Of a DNA stretch of 64,000 bases, positions 44,812-53,482 are shown piece after piece (the first letter of the stretch is position 1; every line of letters starts with the position of its first letter). Where the stretch lies: NCBI RefSeq assembly GCF_000373245.1, contig NZ_KB890741.1, positions 62,001 through 126,000 on the forward strand, read 5' to 3'. Origin of the DNA: Echinicola pacifica DSM 19836. Lineage in GTDB: Bacteria > Bacteroidota > Bacteroidia > Cytophagales > Cyclobacteriaceae. A program made the translations under genes and the position numbers. A model generated the notes under the pieces. It searched no databases, was not told where the DNA came from, and worked only from the letters and a program-made list of their open reading frames with translations.

Positions 44812-45528
44812 CTAGTGGACGGGGTGTTTGATTAATTTTTCATCCTCAAGTTTACCGATAAAGTCAAATTTGTCTAAGGTCAGACAGAAGTCTATGTCTG
44901 CATCAATATTATGATTCTGCAGCCGTTTGGCATGGGAGGCTTGGCTTAAGAATCCCTTTAGATCATCTTGGTTTTGCTCATAGAGCGCTTTCATGGCGAT
45001 GGCTCCATCGCATTCAAAAGTGAAATGATCCTTTAGGGAATTTACCAATGCCCCTGCATATAAGGAATCCTCAAGGTTGAACATCCCTTTCCATCCGGCA
45101 CAGTGAATGATGACATCTTTTTCTTGGATAGCGAGGTATTCTGCCGTGGCTTTAAGGTTAAGAAAGGCACCAATCAAAACTTCTGCGGCATCGGTTTTGG
45201 ATTTCTCGATGGTCAAAGTGCCATTGGTGGTGGTGACGGCGATTTTTTTATTCTCAAAAGCATTGTTGAGATAGCTCAAAGGGGAGTTTCCTAATTCGAA
45301 CCCATCGGCGGTCTGCCCATTTCGCTCACCAGCGATAATATAGCCCTGAGATTTCATTTGCCGGCAAGTCTCCAAACCCGCCACAGGGGTGATGGAAGAG
45401 ACGCCATTGGCCAGGCCTGTGACCATGGTCGAGGTGGCTCTGAATATATCTACTACCACTACAATTTTTCCCTTAAGATCATAGAGATGAATTAATTCAG
45501 GGCTAAGGCAAACTTCGATTTTGTTCAT
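44812..45528 (-). CDS. comB: 2-phosphosulfolactate phosphatase
   Basis: 238 residues. Family features: VVVVDIFRATSTMVTGLANG (with the DxFRAxS motif), GERNGQTADGFELGNSP and TTTNGTLTIEKSK. It removes phosphate from 2-phosphosulfolactate to give sulfolactate. That route leads to coenzyme M in methanogens and, in bacteria, is linked to sulfolactate or cysteate-derived products. Coenzyme M is not expected in this lineage; sulfonolipids are, which is an inference about context only. comA and comC are not in the window. Same strand as bioF, 119 bases upstream of it. Confidence 0.88.
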   Translation of the reverse strand: MNKIEVCLSPELIHLYDLKGKIVVVVDIFRATSTMVTGLANGVSSITPVAGLETCRQMKSQGYIIAGERNGQTADGFELGNSPLSYLNNAFENKKIAVTTTNGTLTIEKSKTDAAEVLIGAFLNLKATAEYLAIQEKDVIIHCAGWKGMFNLEDSLYAGALVNSLKDHFTFECDGAIAMKALYEQNQDDLKGFLSQASHAKRLQNHNIDADIDFCLTLDKFDFIGKLEDEKLIKHPVH

Positions 45529-45660
45529 TCTGATAGGTTAGTGGCTGTCAATATTTCTGATTTCTCTATAAATAATCGTAGGGAGGGGCAAGAGAGGATG
45601 TTTCCTGCTCAATACCCTCTTCATCCTCACGGAAAAACCCATATATCTGATGATCGTTAC

Positions 45661-45727
45661 CCCTACCTGACCTAAAGTACTTCCCCTGGCGGCCTTGCTT
45701 GGGTTGATTCTATTAGGTCAGGTAGGG
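45661..45727. repeat. Perfect 15-bp inverted repeat between comB and gcvT
   Basis: CCCTACCTGACCTAA at 45661-45675 and TTAGGTCAGGTAGGG at 45713-45727 are exact reverse complements around a 37-base loop. Neither strand shows a T-run after the stem, so a standard terminator is unlikely. It lies just after the gcvT stop on the minus strand and may be an mRNA-end structure or the remnant of a small repetitive palindromic element. Confidence 0.75.
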
Positions 45728-45759
45728 CAATTATAGACAGCATCGTATTGACATTGTAT

Positions 45760-46854
45760 TTATTTTTTTAATAAAGGTAATTTTTCAATAACAGCAGGAA
45801 TACTCTTATTCCTTACATTAATATATATGGTTGTTCCCGGTTTGGCGTATTCCAGATCGACATATCCCAGACCAATTCCAATATTCATACTTGGTGACAT
45901 GGTCCCGGAGGTCACTTCTCCGATCGCCTCGCCCTCTTTGGTGACGATAGGATAATGGGCTCTAGGGATTCCTTTTTCGGTAAACTTAAATCCTACGAGC
46001 TTTTTGCTGACTCCTTCTTCTTTTTGTTTTTTTAGATTATCGCTATTGATAAAGTCTTTGGTGAACTTCGTGATCCATCCCAGGCCTGCTTCCAGTGGTG
46101 AGGTGGTATCATCGATATCATTACCATATAGGCAATAGCCCATTTCCAAACGAAGGGTGTCTCTGGCTCCTAGCCCGATGGGCTTGATTCCTTCTTCAGC
46201 TCCTGCCTCGAAGATAGCGTCCCAAACTGCTATAGCATCCTCATTTCGTACATAAATCTCAAAACCACCTGCGCCAGTATATCCTGTTCCGGAGATAATG
46301 ACGTCCTTCTTTCCTGCAAACTCACCTTCTGCAAAATGGTAGAATTTGATTTCGTCCAGGTTTACAGGGCTTAATTTCTGCAGGATAGCAGTGGCTTTGG
46401 GGCCTTGAACGGCAAAGAGAGAAATGCTGTCGGAGATGTTTTCCAGATCGGCTTTCACATCATTATGTCGGTTGATCCACTCCCAATCTTTATCGATATT
46501 GGAGGCATTTACTACCAGCAGGTATTTTTCTTCCGCCATTTTATAGACGATAAGGTCATCGACGATTCCTCCGGTTTCGTTGGGGAAGCAAGAGTATTGC
46601 GCTTGACCGATCACAAGTTTGGAGGCGTCATTGGACGTCACTTTTTGGATAAGTGCCAATGCATTTGGTCCGGTAACCATAAATTCACCCATATGAGAGA
46701 CGTCAAAAACGCCCACACCATTCCTTACTGTATTGTGTTCCTCCTTATCGGATGAATATCTCACGGGCATATTATATCCCGCAAAAGGCACCATTTTGCC
46801 TCCTAATTCGATGTGCTTGTCATTTAGCGCAACTTTCTTAATCGCATTTTCCAT
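45760..46854 (-). CDS. gcvT: Aminomethyltransferase of the glycine cleavage system (T protein)
   Basis: 364 residues from ATG 46854; the longer in-frame start at 46911 would lie upstream of the promoter found at 46880-46911. Transfers the methylene group from the H-protein lipoyl arm to tetrahydrofolate. Motifs: [60 protein letters not shown] and the C-terminal [12 protein letters not shown] and P proteins are not adjacent. No glycine riboswitch is possible in the roughly 25-base 5' UTR. Confidence 0.95.
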   Translation of the reverse strand: MENAIKKVALNDKHIELGGKMVPFAGYNMPVRYSSDKEEHNTVRNGVGVFDVSHMGEFMVTGPNALALIQKVTSNDASKLVIGQAQYSCFPNETGGIVDDLIVYKMAEEKYLLVVNASNIDKDWEWINRHNDVKADLENISDSISLFAVQGPKATAILQKLSPVNLDEIKFYHFAEGEFAGKKDVIISGTGYTGAGGFEIYVRNEDAIAVWDAIFEAGAEEGIKPIGLGARDTLRLEMGYCLYGNDIDDTTSPLEAGLGWITKFTKDFINSDNLKKQKEEGVSKKLVGFKFTEKGIPRAHYPIVTKEGEAIGEVTSGTMSPSMNIGIGLGYVDLEYAKPGTTIYINVRNKSIPAVIEKLPLLKK

Positions 46855-46879
46855 ATACCTGGGTTTTTTTCGGTTTTGG

Positions 46880-46911
46880 CAAAGGTAATAAATGCCTGCT
46901 AACATAGCCAA
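46880..46911 (-). promoter_or_regulatory. Promoter of gcvT
   Basis: On the minus strand TTG (46911-46909), 21 bases, then TACCTTTG (46887-46880), a full Bacteroidota-type promoter. The gcvT ATG lies 25 bases downstream of the -7 element. Confidence 0.65.
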
Positions 46912-47273
46912 CGGCGATCAGGAAAAGAGAAGGGATGCGGTCACTATTAAGGGTTTTTAGAAGGGAGCCTGTGGTGATAGCAATATATTGATCAGATTCT
47001 GGATAGGGATTCGTACTTATCCTGGAAAATAATGGAGTGGTATGCCTAGACTTTTTTGCGAATTTCACCCTCTATGTTTGGCTGGAGTAGAAATTTAATC
47101 TCTTCCAGCCAAAAACCAAGAAGGAAAGAGGAGCAAATCTTTGGAGTGGTAAAGTGAATGTGCCTCCTCAAATAAAAGGAGGGAGAAGCAGGGCCAAAAA
47201 AAAAGGGCTGGTAACCGCCCAGCCCTTTAGCATTAATGTTTTTATTCCACCTGAAATGCGTGGGAGTGATGAA
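46912..47273. other. Intergenic region between gcvT and the IscA-type gene
   Basis: About 360 bases. It contains a hairpin at 47077-47113 (TTTGGCTGGA / TCCAGCCAAA, 10 bp perfect, no T-run on either strand) and the terminator of the IscA-type gene (47196-47228). Nothing else is recognisable. Confidence 0.55.
47196..47228 (-). terminator. Intrinsic terminator of the IscA-type gene
   Basis: AAAGGGCTGG at 47202-47211 pairs with CCAGCCCTTT at 47219-47228 (10 bp perfect, 7-nt loop). On the minus strand a run of nine T residues follows. It lies 46 bases after the stop codon at 47274. Confidence 0.9.
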
Positions 47274-47600
47274 TTATATCGAGAAGCTCTCGCCACAACC
47301 ACAGGTTCTGGAGGCATTGGGATTGACAAATTGGAAGCCTTTCCCGTTTAGCCCATCAGAAAACTCCAAAACCGTCCCCGCTAAATAGAGGAGGCTTTTT
47401 TTGTCCACGATGATTTTGAGGCCTTTGTCCTCAAATACCTGATCGCTATCAGAGATATTCTCATCAAAGCCTAGGTCGTACATCAGTCCAGAGCAGCCCC
47501 CGCCTTTGACAGACACGCGGATATTTTCATTATCCGTTCGGTTTTCCTCCTGCTTCAACTCTATAATCCGTTCTTTTGCTTGGTCTGAAATTATGATCAT
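47274..47600 (-). CDS. A-type Fe-S carrier, IscA/ErpA family
   Basis: 108 residues with all three cluster-ligand cysteines: VKGGGCSGLMYDLGF (Cys36) and the C-terminal TCGCGESF pair. It carries Fe-S clusters from a scaffold to target proteins. A TTG-N20-TAAATTTA pair upstream on the minus strand is a fair promoter. No isc or suf gene is adjacent. A second, cysteine-poor copy lies at 34292-34618. Divergent from the methylmalonyl-CoA epimerase gene. Confidence 0.92.
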   Translation of the reverse strand: MIIISDQAKERIIELKQEENRTDNENIRVSVKGGGCSGLMYDLGFDENISDSDQVFEDKGLKIIVDKKSLLYLAGTVLEFSDGLNGKGFQFVNPNASRTCGCGESFSI

Positions 47601-47803
47601 ATTTTTATGCGTTTTTCTGCTGAGATAAATTTAACAATAAGGAATTTCTTTGCCAATATTCTGTTAAGGATTATGTGCCCTGACCATTATTTGGCCAAGG
47701 CTTATTTCCTGACTTTGGAAAATATCGACATTAGTAAGCGTATTTTTGGAAACATACTTACCTTAGAAATAATTCCTACCACAAAAATACACAAATTTCA
47801 GCC

Positions 47804-48217
47804 ATGAGAAAAATTGAGCATTTGGGAATAGCGGTAAAAAACCTGGAAACCTCCAAAGAATTATTTTCGAGGTTGCTGGGAAAGGACTCCTATAAGGAAG
47901 AGCAAGTGGGAGCAGAGGGAGTTCAGACGGCTTTCTTCCTGCTTGGCGAGACCAAAATTGAGTTATTAGAGGCCCTTTCCGCAGATAGTCCTATTGCAAA
48001 ATTCCTTGAGAAAAAAAATGAAGGCCTTCACCATATCGCCATTGCCGTGGATGATATTTATTCAGAAATGGACCGCCTGAAAAAGGAGGGCTTTGAACTG
48101 CTGAATGATCTCCCAAAAAAGGGGGCAGATGATAAATTAGTTGTATTTTTGCATCCTCGAAGTACCAATGGCGTATTAGTAGAACTTTGCCAGGACTTGG
48201 AGACAGAAAAGGAATAA
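47804..48217 (+). CDS. mce: Methylmalonyl-CoA epimerase
   Basis: 137 residues of the glyoxalase/VOC fold: MRKIEHLGIAVKNLETSKEL at the start, TKIELLEALS, GLHHIAIAVDDI (metal His) and VLVELCQ (metal Glu) at the end. It interconverts the two epimers of methylmalonyl-CoA in propionate metabolism. No mutase genes are in the window. A stand-alone gene followed by a gap of about 116 bases before thiL. Confidence 0.92.
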   Translation: MRKIEHLGIAVKNLETSKELFSRLLGKDSYKEEQVGAEGVQTAFFLLGETKIELLEALSADSPIAKFLEKKNEGLHHIAIAVDDIYSEMDRLKKEGFELLNDLPKKGADDKLVVFLHPRSTNGVLVELCQDLETEKE

Positions 48218-48333
48218 AGTGATCTTAATTCTTCGTTAGGCATTTAGCAGGCTTATTCTATTGGAGAGCCCTTTACAGATGCGCTAGAGTACGGGGAGGA
48301 ATACTAAAAATTTGCATAAGAAAAAATAAAAAT

Positions 48334-49371
48334 ATGAGCGAAAAGAGAACAGAAATAGGCGCAATTGGTGAATTTGGACTTATCGAAAGACTCAATGAGC
48401 AAATCAAAATACGTCAGAAAGGAACTCTAAAAGGCATCGGCGATGATGCTGCGGTCCTCGATGCCGGAGATATGGTAAAGGTCGTGACGACGGACCTGCT
48501 CCTGGAAGGGGTTCATTTTGACCTGTCCTATGCGCCACTGCATCATCTAGGCTTCAAGGCGGTAGCCGTAAATATCTCAGATGTGGCAGCCATGAACGCT
48601 ATCCCCACACAGATCACGGTGAGTATTGCGCTTAGCAACCGATTTTCTGTGGAGGCGGTGGAAGCTATCTATGCAGGGATCAATGCCGCCGCAGAGCAAT
48701 ATAATGTTGATGTAATTGGCGGAGATACCACCTCAAGCCGTTCTGGCCTGGTGATATCTGTCACTGCCATTGGTGAGGTGGAGAAGGGCAAGGAGGTGTA
48801 CCGATCTGGCGCAAAGGAGAATGATATCGTCTGTGTTACAGGGGATTTGGGCGCAGCATTAATTGGACTTCAAGTGCTCGAAAGAGAGAAAGAAGTCTAT
48901 ATGGCCAATCCTAATATGCAGCCTGAGTTGGATAAATATTCCTATGTGACTAGCCGACAGCTGAAGCCTGATGCTCGGATGGATATCATCCATGAGCTGC
49001 GGGATCTGGAGGTGGTGCCCACTTCCATGATGGATATTTCTGATGGTTTAGCCTCGGAATTATTTCATATCTGTAAGCAATCCAAGGTGGGTGTGACTAT
49101 TTATGAAGATAAGTTGCCGATAGACAAGCAGACCTTTGATACCGCAGTGGAGTTCAATATGGATCCGATCACCTGTGTGCTTAACGGCGGTGAGGATTAT
49201 GAATTGTTATTTACCATTGATCAAAAGGATTTTGACAAACTCGAAAAGCATCCTGACATTCATTTTATCGGACATATCACCAAAGAAGATAGCGGAAAAT
49301 TCCTTGTGACTAAAAGTGAAACAGCTGTGGAGCTGAAGGCACAAGGCTGGGTGCATTTTAATCAGAAGTAA
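48334..49371 (+). CDS. thiL: Thiamine-monophosphate kinase
   Basis: 345 residues. Phosphorylates thiamine monophosphate to the diphosphate cofactor. Motifs: IGDDAAVLDAG (Mg/ATP site), VTTDLLLEGVHFDL, AVNISDVAAMNA, VDVIGGDTTSS and the C-terminal LNGGEDYELLFTI. No thiamine riboswitch is present in the short upstream region, and other thi genes are not nearby. Confidence 0.95.
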   Translation: MSEKRTEIGAIGEFGLIERLNEQIKIRQKGTLKGIGDDAAVLDAGDMVKVVTTDLLLEGVHFDLSYAPLHHLGFKAVAVNISDVAAMNAIPTQITVSIALSNRFSVEAVEAIYAGINAAAEQYNVDVIGGDTTSSRSGLVISVTAIGEVEKGKEVYRSGAKENDIVCVTGDLGAALIGLQVLEREKEVYMANPNMQPELDKYSYVTSRQLKPDARMDIIHELRDLEVVPTSMMDISDGLASELFHICKQSKVGVTIYEDKLPIDKQTFDTAVEFNMDPITCVLNGGEDYELLFTIDQKDFDKLEKHPDIHFIGHITKEDSGKFLVTKSETAVELKAQGWVHFNQK

Positions 49372-49611
49372 ATCTTTGCAAGCTGACCAAAGGGACTCCT
49401 GGCGGAAAGCTGTGGAGCTTCCTGAGGAATTTCCTGAAAACGAATTAAAAGTGCTTTTTTTAGCTTAACCAATCGCATAGGGCCGAGTAACGAAGGTTCT
49501 GTGCGATTGGCCTCTCATTATAGGGTCAGTATTTAGGGGCTGCATGCCTAGAATGGGGATTTGACTTAGGAGAGAGCAGAGGGTATTGTAGAAGTGGAGG
49601 CTTGATAGATC

Positions 49612-50184
49612 TTATTTTACGCGATCAGGGTTCTCGTCCAGGAAAGCTTTCCAGCCGGCGGTGCGTCCCCGTGTCTGTAGCCTTCCATCATGAAAGTGGT
49701 GACAGAGAGCCACCGCTAGGGCATCTGTCGCATCGAGCAGTTTCGGTAAAGTCTCAATATTCAGAAGGGTTTTCAGCATTTCAGCGACCTGTTCTTTGGA
49801 AGCGTTGCCATTTCCTGTGACGGACTGTTTTACTTTTTTTGGGGAATATTCAGCAATAGGGATATCTCTGGCGAGCGCAGCGGCCATAGCCACGCCTTGG
49901 GCACGGCCAAGCTTAAGCATCGATTGGACATTTTGCCCAAAAAAAGGAGCTTCCAAGGCCACCTTATCAGGAAGGAATTCATCGATGATTCCTGTGATTC
50001 GCTCAAAGATCTTTTTGAGCTTCAGCTCATGGGTTCCGTATTTTTTGAGATGGATGACACCGTACTGTATGACTTCATATTTATTCCCTTTTACAATAAT
50101 CAGCCCATAGCCCATGACATTGGTTCCGGGATCAATTCCCAAAATGATTTGCTCTTTCACCGCCTTTTTCGCTATTTTGCTCAT
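49612..50184 (-). CDS. ruvC: Holliday-junction endonuclease RuvC
   Basis: 190 residues. Resolves Holliday junctions with RuvAB. The acidic active-site residues are visible in [32 protein letters not shown] and the C-terminal [15 protein letters not shown]. The tail of about 20 residues beyond that motif is slightly longer than in Escherichia. Divergent from the large envelope operon; only about 26 bases separate the two start codons. Confidence 0.95.
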   Translation of the reverse strand: MSKIAKKAVKEQIILGIDPGTNVMGYGLIIVKGNKYEVIQYGVIHLKKYGTHELKLKKIFERITGIIDEFLPDKVALEAPFFGQNVQSMLKLGRAQGVAMAAALARDIPIAEYSPKKVKQSVTGNGNASKEQVAEMLKTLLNIETLPKLLDATDALAVALCHHFHDGRLQTRGRTAGWKAFLDENPDRVK

Positions 50185-50210
50185 TGGCGCAATTTAGTGG
50201 TTTTCCCTGC

Positions 50211-51362
50211 ATGGACATGAATATTCCATTGATTTTCTTTAGTGGGCTAGGTATCATTTACCTGTCTTTTTTAATTCTCTTAGCCAGATATTGGCCAAAG
50301 AAAAATAAAGGGAAGGCTATGCCCCAGATTCACAGCGTAAAGTATGCTGCCACCGTTTTGGTGCCCTTTAGAAATGAGCGTCATCATCTCCCTCAGCTGC
50401 TTACGAGTATTCAGAAGTTATCCTATTCCTCGCTAGAGGTAATTATGATCGATGATCATAGCGAAGACGGCGGCTATGAATGGCTTCAGGAAGAGGTGGC
50501 CAAGTGGAAGTTGGGTTATATTACCTTGATTAAAAGCGCTGGGGAAGGCAAGAAAGCGGCGCTATCTACGGGGGTAACGCTGGCGACTTCTTCGATAATC
50601 CTGACCACAGACGCTGACTGCAGCCTGCCGGAGGACTGGGTTCAGGCATTTTTGTCGGAATTTGATGATGAAAAAATTCAGCTTGTCGCTGGGCCTGTAT
50701 TGACTAAGCGGGGGGAAGGCTGGCTGCGGCGATTTCAGTATGTGGAATGGTCCAGTGTATTATTATTAACTAATTTTTTCTTTAAGACGAAATCTCCGCA
50801 GATGTGTAGCGGGGCCAATTTGGCTTACCGAAAGGAGGCATTTTACCACCTGAAGGGATACTTGGGAAATGAAAATCTGCTCTCTGGAGATGATGCGTTT
50901 TTACTTAGGAAAGTGCAGCAGTTTTTTGGGAATCAGGCAGTGAAGTATAGCTTGGATAGAAGGCTTCTAGTATGGACCACTGCCGCCGATTCCCTTGGTG
51001 ATCTTATGAGCCAGCGCATCCGATGGGCGGGGAAGTGGAGAGGCTTTGGGAGTAAAGTCAATGCCCTCGCGGCTTTATTGAGCTTTGTTTTTGGACTGAT
51101 GAATATCGCTTCCTTTGGATGGCTGCTGTCAGGGAATGAGGGTTGGAAGATTTTTGCTGTCTGGTGGGGAAGTAAGCTGATGGTAGAAATATATGTTTTG
51201 ACCTTCCCTTTTCGCTATTGGCAGATTCGCTGGAAGATGATGGATGTGCTCCTGGCCAGTTTTATTCATCCTTTTTATGTATTTTTGGTGGGTATAGGCA
51301 CCTGGTTTAGCCAGCCCACATGGAAAGGCCGGCCGGTGATACAAGCAAAGAAACAAGCCTGA
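50211..51362 (+). CDS. Family 2 glycosyltransferase, membrane-bound
   Basis: 383 residues from ATG 50211 (ATG 50217 also possible; the TTG at 50184 would overlap ruvC). An N-terminal membrane helix, a GT-A domain and three C-terminal membrane helices. Motifs: VLVPFRNERHHLPQLLTSIQ, EVIMIDDHSEDGG, TTDADCSLPEDW (metal-binding DxD) and the QRIRWAGKWRGF processive-type ending. The acceptor is unknown. First gene of a seven-gene operon reaching to ansA. Confidence 0.88.
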   Translation: MDMNIPLIFFSGLGIIYLSFLILLARYWPKKNKGKAMPQIHSVKYAATVLVPFRNERHHLPQLLTSIQKLSYSSLEVIMIDDHSEDGGYEWLQEEVAKWKLGYITLIKSAGEGKKAALSTGVTLATSSIILTTDADCSLPEDWVQAFLSEFDDEKIQLVAGPVLTKRGEGWLRRFQYVEWSSVLLLTNFFFKTKSPQMCSGANLAYRKEAFYHLKGYLGNENLLSGDDAFLLRKVQQFFGNQAVKYSLDRRLLVWTTAADSLGDLMSQRIRWAGKWRGFGSKVNALAALLSFVFGLMNIASFGWLLSGNEGWKIFAVWWGSKLMVEIYVLTFPFRYWQIRWKMMDVLLASFIHPFYVFLVGIGTWFSQPTWKGRPVIQAKKQA

Positions 51363-51366
51363 GACT

Positions 51367-51618
51367 ATGAGTGAAGACGAATTTGACTTACTGGATGAAT
51401 TGTATTTTGTCCAGTCTTATGATTACTTAAAAGGCGAATTAGGCTGGGAAGATGGTTTACTTTTGAGTACCTTGCAGCAGTTGCTAAAGATGGAATATAT
51501 CAAATGCCTGATCAATCCTGACCAGGAATTGCATGGGGATATAGACCTCACAGAGGCAGGGAAAGAATATTATTTCCTCGCAACTAAAAAGGGGCTGCTT
51601 GCCCATAATACCCTATAA
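51367..51618 (+). CDS. Small conserved hypothetical protein
   Basis: 83 residues, acidic N-terminus (SEDEFDLLDELYFVQSYDYL). The shape (helices, LSTLQQLLKMEYIKCL, LTEAGKEYYFLATKKG) resembles a winged-helix or transcription regulator-like fold, but no family can be named with confidence. It begins 4 bases after the glycosyltransferase stop and 14 bases before the phosphatase gene, so it is almost certainly a real gene of this operon. Confidence 0.7.
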   Translation: MSEDEFDLLDELYFVQSYDYLKGELGWEDGLLLSTLQQLLKMEYIKCLINPDQELHGDIDLTEAGKEYYFLATKKGLLAHNTL

Positions 51619-51632
51619 TAAATCTCTCGATT

Positions 51633-52847
51633 TTGATTACAGAAACGGTAAAATATCAAAGAAAAGAACTTGAGCTAAAGGCTCTTCTTGAAATCACTCA
51701 GGCCATCAATGAGAATAAAGATGAGTCTGTCTTGCTCAATATCTTTAAATTTACCTGCCTCATACACCTTAATATTAAGGCCTTGGTTTTATATGTTGCT
51801 AATCAGGAGGAAGGTTTTGAAGAAAGGGTAAAACATGGAGTAAAGCAAAAAATCCCCAAACTCATTCCCTATACCGATGTAGATGATAATAGGGAAATTG
51901 GGAAATTGAATTTAGTAATGCCTCCCGAATATTCCTTTACCGAGCTGGATATCTATGTGCCCGTATATCATAAGGATAAAATGCTGGCGATTCTTCTGTT
52001 GAAAACCAAGGATGCCGAGAAGGACCTCGACTTGGATTTTACCCAGGCACTCACCAATATACTAGTGGTGGCACTGGAGAACAAGCGCTTCGCTAGACGT
52101 CAGCTGGAGCAGGAAAGACTGAAGAAAGAAGTGGAGATAGCAAGTAATGTGCAGCGTATGCTGTTTCCTTCCAATCTACCTGATACCGATCGGATTAGTG
52201 CCAAGGTGACCTATTTTCCCCATAGCACTGTAGGAGGTGATTATTACGATTTTATCTCTAAGTCAGCCGATGAAGATTTCTTCTGTATTGCCGATGTCTC
52301 TGGAAAAGGGATGCCGGCAGCCTTGCTAATGTCGAACTTTCAGGCAGCTTTGAGAACACTCCTGCGAAGCACCTCAGATCTGAAGATGATCGCCGAGCAG
52401 CTGAATACCACCCTTTTTGAAAATACAAAGGGAGAGCGCTTCATTACCTTCTTCCTAGGGCATTTCAATAGAAAAACAGGAATGCTTCATTATATCAATG
52501 CGGGGCATAATCCGCCGGTACTGTGCTATGAGGATCAGAATAAAAGTGAGTTTCTGGATGCAGGCACCACCATTTTGGGGGCATTTCCGAAATTACCCTT
52601 TCTGGAGCAGGGCTCCCGATCGGGCTTATCGACCTTCACCATCCATATGTTTACCGATGGGCTGACAGAAGTGTTTAATGAGAAAGATGAGGAATATGGC
52701 GATGACCGCTTCTTTGACTATGTCAATCAGCATCTTTGCGAGGATCCAGAGGTTTTTCATGAGCAATTCTTTATCAAGCTTGATGAATTTGCTGGCAATA
52801 TCCCACGCCGAGATGATGTCACCTTATTGAGTATTCGCTTCAAATAG
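51633..52847 (+). CDS. SpoIIE/RsbU-type PP2C serine phosphatase
   Basis: 404 residues, initiated at a TTG (51633), the only start that keeps the conserved N-terminal helix; no ATG is available for over 100 codons. A GAF-like region fills about 1-150, a coiled coil about 150-175, and the phosphatase domain about 180-404: NVQRMLFPSNLP, STVGGDYYDF, IADVSGKGMPAALLMS, HYINAGHNPPV and IPRRDDVTLLSIRF. Metal-binding aspartates are present. Such enzymes usually dephosphorylate anti-anti-sigma factors, but no STAS or anti-sigma gene is in the window. Lies in an envelope-sugar operon. Confidence 0.9.
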   Translation: MITETVKYQRKELELKALLEITQAINENKDESVLLNIFKFTCLIHLNIKALVLYVANQEEGFEERVKHGVKQKIPKLIPYTDVDDNREIGKLNLVMPPEYSFTELDIYVPVYHKDKMLAILLLKTKDAEKDLDLDFTQALTNILVVALENKRFARRQLEQERLKKEVEIASNVQRMLFPSNLPDTDRISAKVTYFPHSTVGGDYYDFISKSADEDFFCIADVSGKGMPAALLMSNFQAALRTLLRSTSDLKMIAEQLNTTLFENTKGERFITFFLGHFNRKTGMLHYINAGHNPPVLCYEDQNKSEFLDAGTTILGAFPKLPFLEQGSRSGLSTFTIHMFTDGLTEVFNEKDEEYGDDRFFDYVNQHLCEDPEVFHEQFFIKLDEFAGNIPRRDDVTLLSIRFK

Positions 52848-52855
52848 CACTGGCT

Positions 52856-53482
52856 ATGCTGATCCATTATGTACCTTCCTTCATCCAAAGGTTTTTTCCG
52901 CATTATATTTGGCATAAATCAAGACAGGAAAAGGAGATTTACCTAACCTTTGATGATGGGCCTGTGCCTGGCGTCACCGATTATATTCTGGATGAGCTGG
53001 AGCTAAGAGGCATGAAGGCTAATTTTTTTATGGTAGGAGACAATGTCCGTAAACACCCTGCTCTAGCCAGAGAAGTGGTGATGCGTGGCCATCAAGTCGG
53101 AAATCACACCTATCATCATCTCAATGGCCGAAGGACGGCTGATACGCTCTATTTCGAAGATATCGTAAACTGTGCTCAAGAGATTCAATACGCCACAGGG
53201 GAAGAGGTGAAGCTATTTAGGCCTCCTTATGGCCAAATAAAATCCAGTCAGGGACGTATCCTCCGGGAGGACTATTCCATAATTATGTGGGATGTGCTTT
53301 CTGGTGACTATTCCCCAGCACTTTCCGCAGACCGCTGCCTGAAGAAGACTCAGCAATACTCCCGGAAGGGGTCTATTATAGTCTTTCATGATCAACAAAA
53401 AACCATGAAGAAAATCCCGCAGCTTCTTCCTTGCTACCTGGATTTTGTCCTGGCTCAGGGATATCGTACCTCATTGTTATGA
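52856..53482 (+). CDS. Polysaccharide deacetylase (NodB fold)
   Basis: 208 residues. Removes acetyl groups from N-acetylglucosamine-containing glycans. Catalytic motifs: YLTFDDGPVPGVTDYIL, QVGNHTYHHL (metal His pair), LFRPPYGQIKSS and IIMWDVLSGDY. No signal peptide or membrane helix is evident, which is unusual for an enzyme acting on envelope glycans and may mean a lipid-linked, cytoplasm-facing substrate. Its TGA overlaps the next ATG by 4 bases. Confidence 0.9.
   Translation: MLIHYVPSFIQRFFPHYIWHKSRQEKEIYLTFDDGPVPGVTDYILDELELRGMKANFFMVGDNVRKHPALAREVVMRGHQVGNHTYHHLNGRRTADTLYFEDIVNCAQEIQYATGEEVKLFRPPYGQIKSSQGRILREDYSIIMWDVLSGDYSPALSADRCLKKTQQYSRKGSIIVFHDQQKTMKKIPQLLPCYLDFVLAQGYRTSLL

Noticed and set aside
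46855-46880. Glycine riboswitch upstream of gcvT
   Set aside because: The inferred 5' UTR is only about 25 bases, far too short for the aptamer.
46855-46911. Upstream start of gcvT
   Set aside because: The -33/-7 promoter at 46880-46911 would lie within the coding region; ATG 46854 matches the usual N-terminus.
47077-47113. 10-bp hairpin as a gcvT or IscA terminator
   Set aside because: No T-run follows on either strand and it is not placed at the end of either gene.
47154-47351. 65-codon plus-strand ORF over the IscA-type gene end
   Set aside because: Runs through the intrinsic terminator and the 3' end of the minus-strand IscA gene; protein sequence is unconvincing.
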